Counted from the stretch's first letter, positions 7,168-13,888 are shown. The stretch is 14,122 nucleotides of DNA from Desulfobacteraceae bacterium (GCA_020349865.1 CP070700.1:1290384-1304505), one strand, 5' to 3'. Notes: generated by a model from the sequence alone, not told the origin. Program-made: numbers and translations.

Positions 7168-8109
7168 TTATCCTTGGACAACTTTCAAGAGCTTAATTAT
7201 TTTTTCGTCTCTCCACTGAACTATTTCCGGCAGGCTTTTACCCCTTATCTCCTCACTTACCCCATCCACCAATACGTCTTTCGCCTCTCGTGGCAGTGAA
7301 GTCCACGTGGCCATGCTTTCCCACCACTGCTCGAACGCGGGGCCGAGATGATCAATGAAGTGTTTGATCCCGCCTTCCCCACCACCCAGATGATAGATCA
7401 GGTGTTGGCCCATAAGCGCATACCTGATGCCAGGCCCGGCAAAAAGGGCCTTGTCTACGTCCTCAACACTGGCAATGCCCTTTAAAACGATGTCAGTTGC
7501 TTCCCGCCACACGGCGGCGGCCAACCTATTGGCGATGTGTCCAGGAGCTTCCTTTTTCAGGACCACGGGTATCTTTCCTAAGCCTTCGAAAAAATCCTTC
7601 ATTTTAGAAATAGTGCTATTGCTCGTGTTTTCTCCTGGGACCAGTTCTATAAGGGGAATAAGGTGGGGCGGATTAAAGGGGTGAGCGATGAGACAACGTT
7701 CGGGATGTCGCGTCACCCTCTGGATCTCCGTCATGAGCAGCCCCGAAGAGCTGCTTGCGAGGATAACATCAGGCGAAGTGCTGGCATCCATGGTTTGGAA
7801 TAGCTGGTGTTTAATCTCATAGGTTTCTGAGGCAGATTCTTGGACCAATTGGACATCTTTGATGGCCTCATCCAAATCGTCAACCGTCGTCATATCCGAC
7901 ATGGCTTTTTTAGCGGCGTTTTCTGATATTAATTTCCATGTCCTGAGGAACTCAGCATAGCCCATGGCTCTGCGGAGACCTTTTTGACAAAGAGATGGGT
8001 CAACATCGTACATCTTTACGTTGAAGCCCTTAGTCGCATAAAAGGCTCCCCAGCTGGAACCTATAACTCCGGCACCAATGATTCCGACTGATTGGACTTT
8101 CATCTCCAC
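7168..8109 (-). CDS. 3-hydroxyacyl-CoA dehydrogenase family enzyme, L-carnitine dehydrogenase / L-gulonate 3-dehydrogenase-like
   Basis: The 313-aa NAD-dependent dehydrogenase oxidises an L-3-hydroxy group to a ketone. The Rossmann motif GAGVIG lies at 12-17, and D35 at the end of the second strand favours NAD over NADP. The catalytic region SSSSGL (119-124) and HPFNPPHLIPLIE gives the His143-Glu155 dyad, and N194 lies in GHIANRL. The C-terminal half ('GPGIRYALMGQHLIYHLGGGEGGIKHF' region) resembles carnitine dehydrogenase and lambda-crystallin relatives, which act on free hydroxyacids, more than the CoA-specific FadB/Hbd enzymes. That substrate inference is mine. The start is a GTG at 8109 preceded by GGGATG; an ATG two codons later (8103) is an alternative with a poorly spaced site. 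The gene lies 183 bp below the SDR gene on the same strand. Confidence 0.88.
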   Translation of the reverse strand: MEMKVQSVGIIGAGVIGSSWGAFYATKGFNVKMYDVDPSLCQKGLRRAMGYAEFLRTWKLISENAAKKAMSDMTTVDDLDEAIKDVQLVQESASETYEIKHQLFQTMDASTSPDVILASSSSGLLMTEIQRVTRHPERCLIAHPFNPPHLIPLIELVPGENTSNSTISKMKDFFEGLGKIPVVLKKEAPGHIANRLAAAVWREATDIVLKGIASVEDVDKALFAGPGIRYALMGQHLIYHLGGGEGGIKHFIDHLGPAFEQWWESMATWTSLPREAKDVLVDGVSEEIRGKSLPEIVQWRDEKIIKLLKVVQG

Positions 8110-8292
8110 AGTTCATCCCATTTAGTGGATGAGGACCTCATAGTAAGTTGCACAGTTATACAAATAATTCTGCCTGTCAAGGAAAACTCCAGGCACTCAA
8201 CGGTGACAAACGTATTCCGCGTTGTCCTCGCTCTGCAACAAATGCGGCTCAGTGTGGTGGGTCAAGCATGTAAAAAAAAAGATAGAGGGAAT
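8110..8292. other. spacer between the two dehydrogenase genes
   Basis: No gene. It holds a TCATCC/GGATGA inverted repeat (8113-8118 with 8127-8132) overlapping the ribosome-site region of the downstream gene. An imperfect palindrome around ACAAACG...CGCGTTGT lies near 8206-8226. A run of nine T on the minus strand lies just after the SDR gene (near 8272-8280), without a strong preceding stem. Confidence 0.4.
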
Positions 8293-9165
8293 TTAACTTT
8301 GGGACGATTTTTCAATTTTCTTATCGGCATAGGTAAGTAACATACCTCCATCAAACAGAAGATCTCCACCGACGAGATACTTTGCAAAACGCGAAAATCC
8401 GAAGATGAATAGGTTCGCCACCTCAATAGGAGACATCATCTCCTTGATACGAGAATGCCCCATCATAACCTCACGCACCACATCTTCGGGTGTTATTCCT
8501 CGCTGTTCAGCTTGAGCGGGGATCTGATTCAAGGTCAGCGGCGTTTTCACAAATCCGGTACTCACAGTAAAAGAACGGACCTTTCCCTCGCCTTCAGCAG
8601 AAATTGATTGACTCAAGGCCCTCAACCCGAACTTGGTGATGTGGTAAACCGGTTTATTGATTGTGCAGATGTGTGCATGGACGGAGGCCATGTTACCGAT
8701 CACGCCAGTCTCATCACTACTTTTTTTCATGTGCGGGATAACCAATTTTGAAAGGTAGAATGGTGCCCGCAACATAATCCGTTGCATGAGATCGTATTTG
8801 TCCATTGGGAAATTTTCTAAAGAATCGATGTGCTGAATCCCGGCGATATTGACCAGATACTTGATGGTACCGATTTTGGCTGCCTCCATTACGGCATGTT
8901 CTATATTTTCGTCCCGGGAAAGGTCGGTTTTGATGAAAATCATCTGTCCCCCCAATTCCCGGGCCATTTCCTGCGTTCTTTTACCCTCTACTTCATTGAT
9001 ATCCAGACCCACCGTCATCAGTTTGTTCGCGGCAGCTGCAATGGAGGTTGCCCTGCCGATCCCGGTGCCTGACCCGGTCACAATACAAACATTATCGGTA
9101 TTAAAATTGTCATCATCCAAGACTAGTATTTCCTGTCGCTTGATCACTGGTTCGCTGATATCCAT
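8293..9165 (-). CDS. short-chain dehydrogenase/reductase, D-3-hydroxybutyrate dehydrogenase-like
   Basis: This classical SDR has 290 residues from the chosen start. The cofactor motif TGSGTGIG is at 30-37, D55 after the second strand indicates NAD, NIAG is at 106-109, and the catalytic residues are S161, Y174 and K178 (YHITK). The substrate loop 'TGFVKTPLTLNQIPAQAEQRGIT' and the 'LLFDGG' ending resemble 3-hydroxybutyrate dehydrogenases, which interconvert (R)-3-hydroxybutyrate and acetoacetate. The N-terminal ~25 residues before the Rossmann fold are longer than usual. I chose the ATG at 9165 because AGAGGAG lies 5 nt upstream; an in-frame ATG at 9186 with GAGG would add seven residues. It is the first gene after the -24/-12 promoter at 9293-9309 and diverges from its probable activator. 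Confidence 0.9.
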   Translation of the reverse strand: MDISEPVIKRQEILVLDDDNFNTDNVCIVTGSGTGIGRATSIAAAANKLMTVGLDINEVEGKRTQEMARELGGQMIFIKTDLSRDENIEHAVMEAAKIGTIKYLVNIAGIQHIDSLENFPMDKYDLMQRIMLRAPFYLSKLVIPHMKKSSDETGVIGNMASVHAHICTINKPVYHITKFGLRALSQSISAEGEGKVRSFTVSTGFVKTPLTLNQIPAQAEQRGITPEDVVREVMMGHSRIKEMMSPIEVANLFIFGFSRFAKYLVGGDLLFDGGMLLTYADKKIEKSSQS

Positions 9166-9292
9166 TGCATCTCCTCTTTTTGGCATTTAACCTCAAACAA
9201 ATCCTCGGAATTGTCTTTCGTGCGCAGGCAAGGTCAGTCTCTATGTGGTGTGAGTTCTTTACATTTAGATCTATTGCTACTTCTAACAACTC

Positions 9293-9309
9293 AGCAAATT
9301 TCGCGCCAA
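9293..9309 (-). promoter_or_regulatory. near-consensus sigma-54 (-24/-12) promoter for the dehydrogenase/TRAP cluster
   Basis: The minus strand reads TTGGCGCGAAATTTGCT. Against TTGGCACG-N4-TTGCT it has a single mismatch, and the invariant GG and GC are exactly 10 bp apart. Transcription would start near 9283, giving a leader of about 118 nt before the SDR start at 9165. A sigma-54 activator is encoded divergently next to it, which supports function. Confidence 0.78.
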
Positions 9310-9353
9310 CCAATTCAAATCCAGGGCATACCTACCAAAGAAATATTTTAGGG

Positions 9354-9463
9354 GGAGATGGGCCTTGTATTTCAGGTAGTTAACCACCAGGAGGTGCCGT
9401 TTTCTGGAGATTTGGGTTGTCTTGTGCCTACAAAACGTGTATAAATTCTGTATCAAAGGAGAT
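9354..9463. promoter_or_regulatory. three GGAGAT copies at exact 52-bp spacing
   Basis: GGAGAT occurs at 9354-9359, 9406-9411 and 9458-9463, all on the plus strand. Both intervals are exactly 52 bp, about five turns of B-DNA, so all three would sit on one face of the helix. The third copy is one half of the palindrome at 9458-9473. They lie upstream of the -24/-12 promoter, where an activator would bind. Purine-rich hexamers are common, so chance is not excluded. Confidence 0.35.
9417..9445 (+). promoter_or_regulatory. candidate sigma-70-type promoter for the activator gene
   Basis: TTGTCT (9417-9422) and TATAAA (9440-9445) are 17 bp apart. The predicted start near 9452 lies just before the palindrome at 9458-9473 and about 40 nt before the activator ATG at 9495. 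A protein bound to the palindrome would obstruct this promoter. Confidence 0.5.
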
Positions 9464-9473
9464 ACATGTCTCC
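9458..9473. promoter_or_regulatory. palindrome, candidate activator binding site (UAS)
   Basis: GGAGATACATGTCTCC is an imperfect dyad in which 6 of 8 base pairs are symmetric, with GGAGA/TCTCC arms. Its centre is about 160 bp upstream of the -24 element serving the SDR gene, a typical distance for a sigma-54 activator site. It also lies in the 5' leader of the activator's own gene. Confidence 0.5.
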
Positions 9474-9494
9474 AAATTGATACGGAGGACGGAG

Positions 9495-10952
9495 ATGAGA
9501 GCGGTAAAATCGGCGGGACCAAAACCCATGCCAAAAGGGCCAAACAATCGCAAAGGACAAGCCAGGACGATAGAGACTATTCGCCATCAGTTGGATTCAC
9601 ATAGGCGCATTCTCGACAGCATCTATAATGGGGTGATAGTCACCGACGCTGGCGGTTATGTCACTCATTTCAATAAGCCATACGGCGAATTCCTGGGAGT
9701 CGATCCTGAGGCTCAGATCGGAAAACACTGCACAGAGGTCGTTGAAAATACGCGGATGCATATTGTGGCTAAAACAGGGGAACCAGAGATAAACCAAGCC
9801 CACCGGATCAAGGGTCAAAGCATGGTGGTTCAGCGTATTCCAATCAAGAAAGACGGTAAAGTCATTGCGGTATTCGGACAAGTCATGTTTAAGAAAATCC
9901 AGGACGTTGGCAGACTCGCGAGGAAACTCTCACTATTAGAATCAAAGGTGGAACACTATGAGCAAGAACTCATGGCGCTACGCTCAACCCGATATACTCT
10001 AAACAGTATTGTTGGTGAGACAGGCGTTATCAAGTCCCTAAAAAAGGAAGCGCTCAAAGCGGCAGCAACGAATTTTCCGGTCATGATTTCAGGGGAAAGC
10101 GGCACCGGTAAGGAGCTTTTCGCCCAAGGAATCCATCACGCGAGTCCCCGAAGGCTTAAACCCTTCATTCGGATCAACTGTGCGGCAATCCCCAAGGATC
10201 TGCTTGAATCTGAACTTTTTGGTTATGAAAAGGGAGCATTTACCGGGGCGAGATCAGAAGGAAAGCCCGGCAAATTTGAACTTGCCCAACATGGCACTGT
10301 ATTTCTGGATGAAATTGGGGATCTGCCACTGCAAATGCAGCCAAAGCTACTTCGAGTGATTGAGGGCAAAGAATTCGAACGCGTTGGGGGAACCCGCATT
10401 ATCCGATCTGGTTTCCGGCTCATCACGGCTACCAATCAGAACCTTGAGGAAATGCTGGCGGATCGCCGCTTCCGTAAGGACCTATTCTATCGACTCAATG
10501 TCATACCGCTTCACGTGCCACCCCTTCGGGAAAGGAGAGATGATATTCCGCTTATATCAAAACACATATTACAACAATTGGCCGAGGAGGCGGGAGTATC
10601 CGAAATAAGAACAGACAAGGATGCTGATGAAGTCTTAAGGAGCTATGACTGGCCCGGCAACATCCGGGAACTGTCAAACGTCCTTGAAAGGATCGTATTT
10701 TCTTTGGAGGAAAGTACCATCCACCTTCGCGATCTTCCATATTACCTGTATCGCAGTGGAAAGAAAACGCCCGAATACAATGAAAGTTCCCTCAGGCAAG
10801 TTCAGACTATCGCTGAAAAAGAGGCTATCCAGTACGCCTTGGAGTCAAACAATTACAACAAGGCGGCGGCTGCAAAGATGCTGGGGATACATCGCACTCT
10901 CCTTTACAAGAAGATGAAGAAACACGACATTCCCCTTGGTTGGGACAACTAG
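9495..10952 (+). CDS. sigma-54-dependent transcriptional activator, PAS-AAA+-Fis HTH
   Basis: The 485-aa protein is a bacterial enhancer-binding protein that uses ATP to open sigma-54 promoters. Domains in order: a PAS sensor at about 36-130 (HRRILDSIYNGVIVTDAGG start); a short coiled-coil linker at about 138-165; the AAA+ domain with Walker A GESGTGKE (200-207), the sigma-54-contacting loop GAFTGA (247-252), Walker B VFLDEIGD (269-276) and the RRFRKDLFYRLN arginine region; and a Fis-type helix-turn-helix at about 437-476. There is no phosphorylated receiver domain, so the signal is probably a ligand or redox state sensed by PAS. The ATG at 9495 has GGAGG 6 nt upstream; an in-frame TTG at 9417 would extend it by 26 residues but lies in the promoter. 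It is divergent from the dehydrogenase/TRAP genes, its probable targets. Confidence 0.95.
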   Translation: MRAVKSAGPKPMPKGPNNRKGQARTIETIRHQLDSHRRILDSIYNGVIVTDAGGYVTHFNKPYGEFLGVDPEAQIGKHCTEVVENTRMHIVAKTGEPEINQAHRIKGQSMVVQRIPIKKDGKVIAVFGQVMFKKIQDVGRLARKLSLLESKVEHYEQELMALRSTRYTLNSIVGETGVIKSLKKEALKAAATNFPVMISGESGTGKELFAQGIHHASPRRLKPFIRINCAAIPKDLLESELFGYEKGAFTGARSEGKPGKFELAQHGTVFLDEIGDLPLQMQPKLLRVIEGKEFERVGGTRIIRSGFRLITATNQNLEEMLADRRFRKDLFYRLNVIPLHVPPLRERRDDIPLISKHILQQLAEEAGVSEIRTDKDADEVLRSYDWPGNIRELSNVLERIVFSLEESTIHLRDLPYYLYRSGKKTPEYNESSLRQVQTIAEKEAIQYALESNNYNKAAAAKMLGIHRTLLYKKMKKHDIPLGWDN

Positions 10953-11032
10953 ATTTCCCAAGTAGCAATAGTTCCCCATTAACCAATGAATTGCCTTGCT
11001 GTGGCTCTGGGTGAAGGGCGAACATGTACATG

Positions 11033-11067
11033 AACTCAGTAATTTCCTAAACGGAAATTACTGAGTT
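11033..11067. terminator. 15-bp perfect hairpin between convergent genes
   Basis: AACTCAGTAATTTCC (11033-11047) pairs without mismatch with its complement at 11053-11067 around the 5-nt loop TAAAC. It lies roughly midway between the activator stop (10952) and the FHA-GAF stop (11139), which converge. No T-run flanks it on either strand. It may be a bidirectional terminator or mRNA 3' stabiliser, or alternatively a small palindromic repeat element. Confidence 0.5.
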
Positions 11068-11138
11068 AAATTAGGAGAAAATATCTCTTCTCCGCGGCCT
11101 CAGCATCTGCGGTATTCTTTTACGGGGGGATTTCTATT

Positions 11139-12032
11139 TCAACCGGGAATCAAGCTGGATTTTTCTATGGCCGCAGCGATAAAACCGCTCAGGCTGTTGA
11201 GAAGCAAAAGGTCTTCCTTGCGGGAACTGTCATAAGGCCCTCGGAGCGAATCCACGTATATAGCACCGCTGACCCTTGTATTGATTATCATGGGAACACA
11301 CAGGGCGGATCGGATTTGCAGGGTATTCATTCTCTCCAGATCTTCAGATTGAGCCTCGCAGGTCGTATTGGATACTTTGACCGCCTTGCCATCCTGTACA
11401 ACCCGGTCAAGCAGTGTTTTGCTGTACCGGATTGCTTTCTTTGCTTTATCTTGTCTTGACCTGGCAATTACTTCCTTTATCTTTTTTTCTTTCTCATTAA
11501 ATAGGATAATAGATACATCATCAATTCTTGGGAGGGTGTCAAACAGAGAATCCAACAGCTTTTCAAGTTTAACATTGATGTCTAACGGCTGTTCCAAAAG
11601 CTCTGAGGCCCTGTAAATCAATTGCAAATTCTTGGGCGATCGAGAGCGTCTTTCTCGGGTTGAGTGTTGCAGCTCATCCGGGTCAGGCCTGGGAGAAGGA
11701 GGCCCCAAATCCTTAGTGCCCAAAGCCTTTGCTGGGGAAATTCCATCTAACTGAATCACGGTATTCCCAATAACTATTGTATCTTGCTCCGTCAGTTCAT
11801 AGCCTTGCCCTGGCGCAATCAACTCACCGTTGAGTAATGTCCCATTGGTGCTGCGTAAGTCCTCAATTGAGAACGATTCCCCCGTCTTGAATATCTTCAG
11901 ATGCTTTCTGGAAATCATTTTGTCGTTGATTTGAATGTCGTTGCGTGACGATCTTCCTATAAAAACGGTCTTTTTCTTAAAGTCAAAGGTCTGACCCTTC
12001 AGGGGTCCTTCTGAAACATAGAGCCTGGGCAT
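11139..12032 (-). CDS. FHA-GAF domain signalling protein
   Basis: This cytoplasmic-looking protein of 297 residues has an N-terminal FHA domain (about 1-97) with intact phosphothreonine-binding features: GR at 26-27, SRKH at 41-44, and STNGTLLNG (61-69). A proline- and arginine-rich linker (about 100-135) follows, then a GAF domain (about 140-292) with 'SALCVPM' and 'GAIYVDS' strands. FHA domains bind phosphothreonine peptides and GAF domains bind small ligands or mediate dimerisation. In many relatives such a pair is fused to a cyclase, phosphatase or AAA+ output domain, which is absent here, so it probably acts by protein interaction. Its GGAGG ribosome site lies 11 nt before the ATG, slightly long. 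It is 90 bp downstream of the mltF-like gene on the same strand and may be cotranscribed with it. Confidence 0.9.
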   Translation of the reverse strand: MPRLYVSEGPLKGQTFDFKKKTVFIGRSSRNDIQINDKMISRKHLKIFKTGESFSIEDLRSTNGTLLNGELIAPGQGYELTEQDTIVIGNTVIQLDGISPAKALGTKDLGPPSPRPDPDELQHSTRERRSRSPKNLQLIYRASELLEQPLDINVKLEKLLDSLFDTLPRIDDVSIILFNEKEKKIKEVIARSRQDKAKKAIRYSKTLLDRVVQDGKAVKVSNTTCEAQSEDLERMNTLQIRSALCVPMIINTRVSGAIYVDSLRGPYDSSRKEDLLLLNSLSGFIAAAIEKSSLIPG

Positions 12033-12072
12033 AACTTACTTTGCCTCCACTACATTGTGAGTTTAGGCCATG

Positions 12073-12084
12073 ACAATATATTGT
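12073..12084. promoter_or_regulatory. 12-bp perfect palindrome upstream of the FHA-GAF gene
   Basis: ACAATATATTGT is fully symmetric. It lies 41 bp before the FHA-GAF start codon, in the 90-bp gap after the lytic transglycosylase gene. It could be an operator or overlap a -10 element (TACAAT on the minus strand begins within it); AT-rich palindromes of this length also arise by chance. Confidence 0.3.
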
Positions 12085-12122
12085 ATCCCATATTTTAAAT
12101 TGATAAGCAAGAAGGGAATTGG

Positions 12123-13562
12123 TTAGCGTAAATTTGTCTTCTTCGGGTCACTGGGTTTGCCGTTATTGCCGTCGGCTGCTTTCGCATTATCCTGATGTGT
12201 TCGTTCCACGTTCTGGGTCAGGATTTTGTAATAGGTTCTGATACGTTCCACATAGCGCACTGGTTCGGTCCCTCGCGCATAACCGTATTCTAAGGTTTTG
12301 TAATACTTTTTTTGACGGAGAAGCGGCAAGGTAGAGCGAACATCATGCCACGTATTTGGAGCTTTTCCCAAGCGTAAGGCCAGAGTTCTTGCGTCCTGCA
12401 AATGACCCCATCCGACATTGTAGGCTGCCAGGGCCATAAAGGTTCGGTCCGGTTCAGGAATTTTGTCGCCTATTCTCTTATGCAGACGGGCAAGATAGTG
12501 AGCCCCGGCATCTATGGAATGTTTTGGGTTTAAGCGGTTTTTCACCTTAAAATGCCTGGCTGTTTCCAGGGTCAACATCATTATGCCTCTAACTCCGGTG
12601 AAGCTTTTTGCCTTAGGATTCCAATGTGATTCCTGATAGGCCTGAGCTGCCACCAGCTTCCAGTCTATCCCGTATTTTTTTCCGGCTTCCTCAAAATATT
12701 TTTGGTATCGGGATAAACGATTAGTTAACCGATTGCGAAATCTCATAATGTCTACATAGTCAAAAACTTCCAGGTGTTCATAGTAGTGTTGTATGCGCCT
12801 CTTAAGGAGTGCGGTGGTTGAAGGCTGGGAAAACCAATGGTAGACGGCATCCTGGAGACGCCTGTTTTGGGTATGCATTGCCCAGGCCAGTTTTTGCCCC
12901 TTTCCGAGATTGAAGTGAATCATCAATTCCGGATAGTATCGGCGATTCACTGCAATGATATCCGAATAACCGATGGTGAGAGCAATAGTGCCCTGCCAGG
13001 TCAATTCCAGGAGCTGTTCGGTTTCATATCCAGGAACCGCCTTCCATGAGAGTTCTGGATACTGCTGTTTTAACTTCATCAGGCTTTGCTCATGGGAAGT
13101 GCCAGCGCTTACCCAGAGCGATTGACCCGACAGGTCTTCAATGCTTTTGGGCTCGGGGCCATCACGCCGGCCTACCACCTGCCGGTGTACTTCCAGATAG
13201 CCGGGGCCAAAGGCCAGGCCCTGCCTGTGGTGGTCAATGGCGGTAAGACCTGCTGCAATTAGATCAGCATCGCCGCTCAGTAATGCATACACCATCTCCT
13301 GGTAGGTGTCCAGAATCACGAGCTTTAGCTTTACCCCCAGATGCCGCGCAAAGGCTTGCGCTATATCATACTCAAACCCTACAGGCCCATGGGGACCTTC
13401 ATAATAACAAGTAGCATTGTTACGGGTGATAACTTTTAGTTCACCTCTGGCCTTAATGGCCTCAAGATCATCTCGGAATAGAGGTTGATCGCAGCCTGAT
13501 GCCGCCCAAAGAGCCGCCCATGTAAGGGTCAGACCGATTAATCTGCGGATACTTTTTCCCAT
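12123..13562 (-). CDS. mltF: membrane-bound lytic murein transglycosylase F-like lipoprotein (SBP_bac_3 + SLT)
   Basis: The 479-aa protein matches the two-domain MltF architecture (E. coli MltF is about 518 aa). The N-terminus is a lipoprotein signal with lipobox ASGC and acylated Cys24; the +2 residue is Asp, which in E. coli-type sorting retains a lipoprotein at the inner membrane. Residues ~40-265 form a family-3 solute-binding-like regulatory domain (ELKVITRNNA, GFEYDIAQAFA, GDADLIAAGLT). Residues ~290-450 form the SLT lysozyme-like domain with catalytic Glu311 in AYQESHWNP, then GVRGIMMLT and LAAYNVGWG. The enzyme cleaves peptidoglycan glycan strands to 1,6-anhydro-muropeptides. There is no Shine-Dalgarno before the ATG at 13562; instead an AT-rich hairpin abuts the start. 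A good promoter lies at 13691-13719. Confidence 0.92.
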   Translation of the reverse strand: MGKSIRRLIGLTLTWAALWAASGCDQPLFRDDLEAIKARGELKVITRNNATCYYEGPHGPVGFEYDIAQAFARHLGVKLKLVILDTYQEMVYALLSGDADLIAAGLTAIDHHRQGLAFGPGYLEVHRQVVGRRDGPEPKSIEDLSGQSLWVSAGTSHEQSLMKLKQQYPELSWKAVPGYETEQLLELTWQGTIALTIGYSDIIAVNRRYYPELMIHFNLGKGQKLAWAMHTQNRRLQDAVYHWFSQPSTTALLKRRIQHYYEHLEVFDYVDIMRFRNRLTNRLSRYQKYFEEAGKKYGIDWKLVAAQAYQESHWNPKAKSFTGVRGIMMLTLETARHFKVKNRLNPKHSIDAGAHYLARLHKRIGDKIPEPDRTFMALAAYNVGWGHLQDARTLALRLGKAPNTWHDVRSTLPLLRQKKYYKTLEYGYARGTEPVRYVERIRTYYKILTQNVERTHQDNAKAADGNNGKPSDPKKTNLR

Positions 13563-13566
13563 TTTA

Positions 13567-13681
13567 TTTCAAAAAAATGACAAACACTTTTTGAAAGCGT
13601 TCACAGGTTCAGGGTTCACGGTTCAGCGCCGCCTCTGGCCGGCGCTGAACACTGAACCCGTGAACGGCTACCATTTTTTTT
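13567..13681. repeat. nested inverted repeats in the mltF leader
   Basis: Three pairings overlap. TTTCAAAAA (13567-13575) pairs with TTTTTGAAA (13588-13596), next to the mltF start. A long GC-rich hairpin spans 13598-13666, with CGTTCAC...GGTTCAG...GTTCAGCGCCG on the left and the complementary CGGCGCTGAAC...CTGAACCCGTGAACG on the right; the left arm carries one extra GGTTCAC unit. Outermost, AAAAAAATG (near 13571-13579) pairs with CATTTTTTT (13672-13680). GTTCAGGGTTCACGG-type units are, from memory, common intergenic repeats in Desulfobacterota. On the plus strand the hairpin is followed by eight T, so it could also terminate plus-strand transcripts. Confidence 0.6.
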
Positions 13682-13690
13682 AATAAAGAC

Positions 13691-13719
13691 AGAATAGGAT
13701 AAAGGTTCGTCAGTGTCAA
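13691..13719 (-). promoter_or_regulatory. sigma-70-type promoter for mltF
   Basis: On the minus strand a perfect TTGACA (13719-13714) is followed after 17 bp by TATTCT (13696-13691). Transcription would start near 13684, giving a leader of about 120 nt that contains the whole nested repeat. Confidence 0.6.
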
Positions 13720-13821
13720 ATGGCTAGGCAGCGCTCACTTACGGCGGGTTGTATTTTATCACTTGGGGAAAGTTCGAAACTATCAAAAGTCATGGCAAAT
13801 CCCCTGAAGTTGACCGGATAA

Positions 13822-13888
13822 TATTCGCTAATTTCCTTGACAAGCGAATAAAAAACAGTTTATAAAATGATTTATCATTCTTTATTCG
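13822..13888. promoter_or_regulatory. TATTCGCT operator-like inverted repeat around the lrp-type promoter
   Basis: TATTCGCT (13822-13829) and AGCGAATA (13843-13850) form a perfect 8-bp inverted repeat that encloses the -35 box. A third TATTCG half-site lies at 13883-13888, next to the ribosome site. This is a likely autoregulatory operator for the adjacent Lrp/AsnC regulator. Confidence 0.5.
13837..13866 (+). promoter_or_regulatory. sigma-70-type promoter for the Lrp/AsnC-family gene
   Basis: A perfect TTGACA at 13837-13842 and TATAAA at 13861-13866 are 18 bp apart (TTATAA at 17 bp also fits). The start of transcription would be near 13873, about 30 nt before the TTG start codon. Confidence 0.65.

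Noticed and set aside
8272..8280. Run of nine A (T on the minus strand) after the SDR gene as an intrinsic terminator
   Set aside because: No stable stem precedes the run on the minus strand, so termination is not supported.
9417..9494. N-terminal extension of the activator from the TTG at 9417
   Set aside because: The TTG coincides with the -35 box, whereas the ATG at 9495 has a GGAGG at ideal distance and gives the normal family start.
9283..9543. Minus-strand 86- and 66-codon frames in the divergent promoter region
   Set aside because: They overlap the -24/-12 promoter and activator leader, have no ribosome site and no family resemblance.
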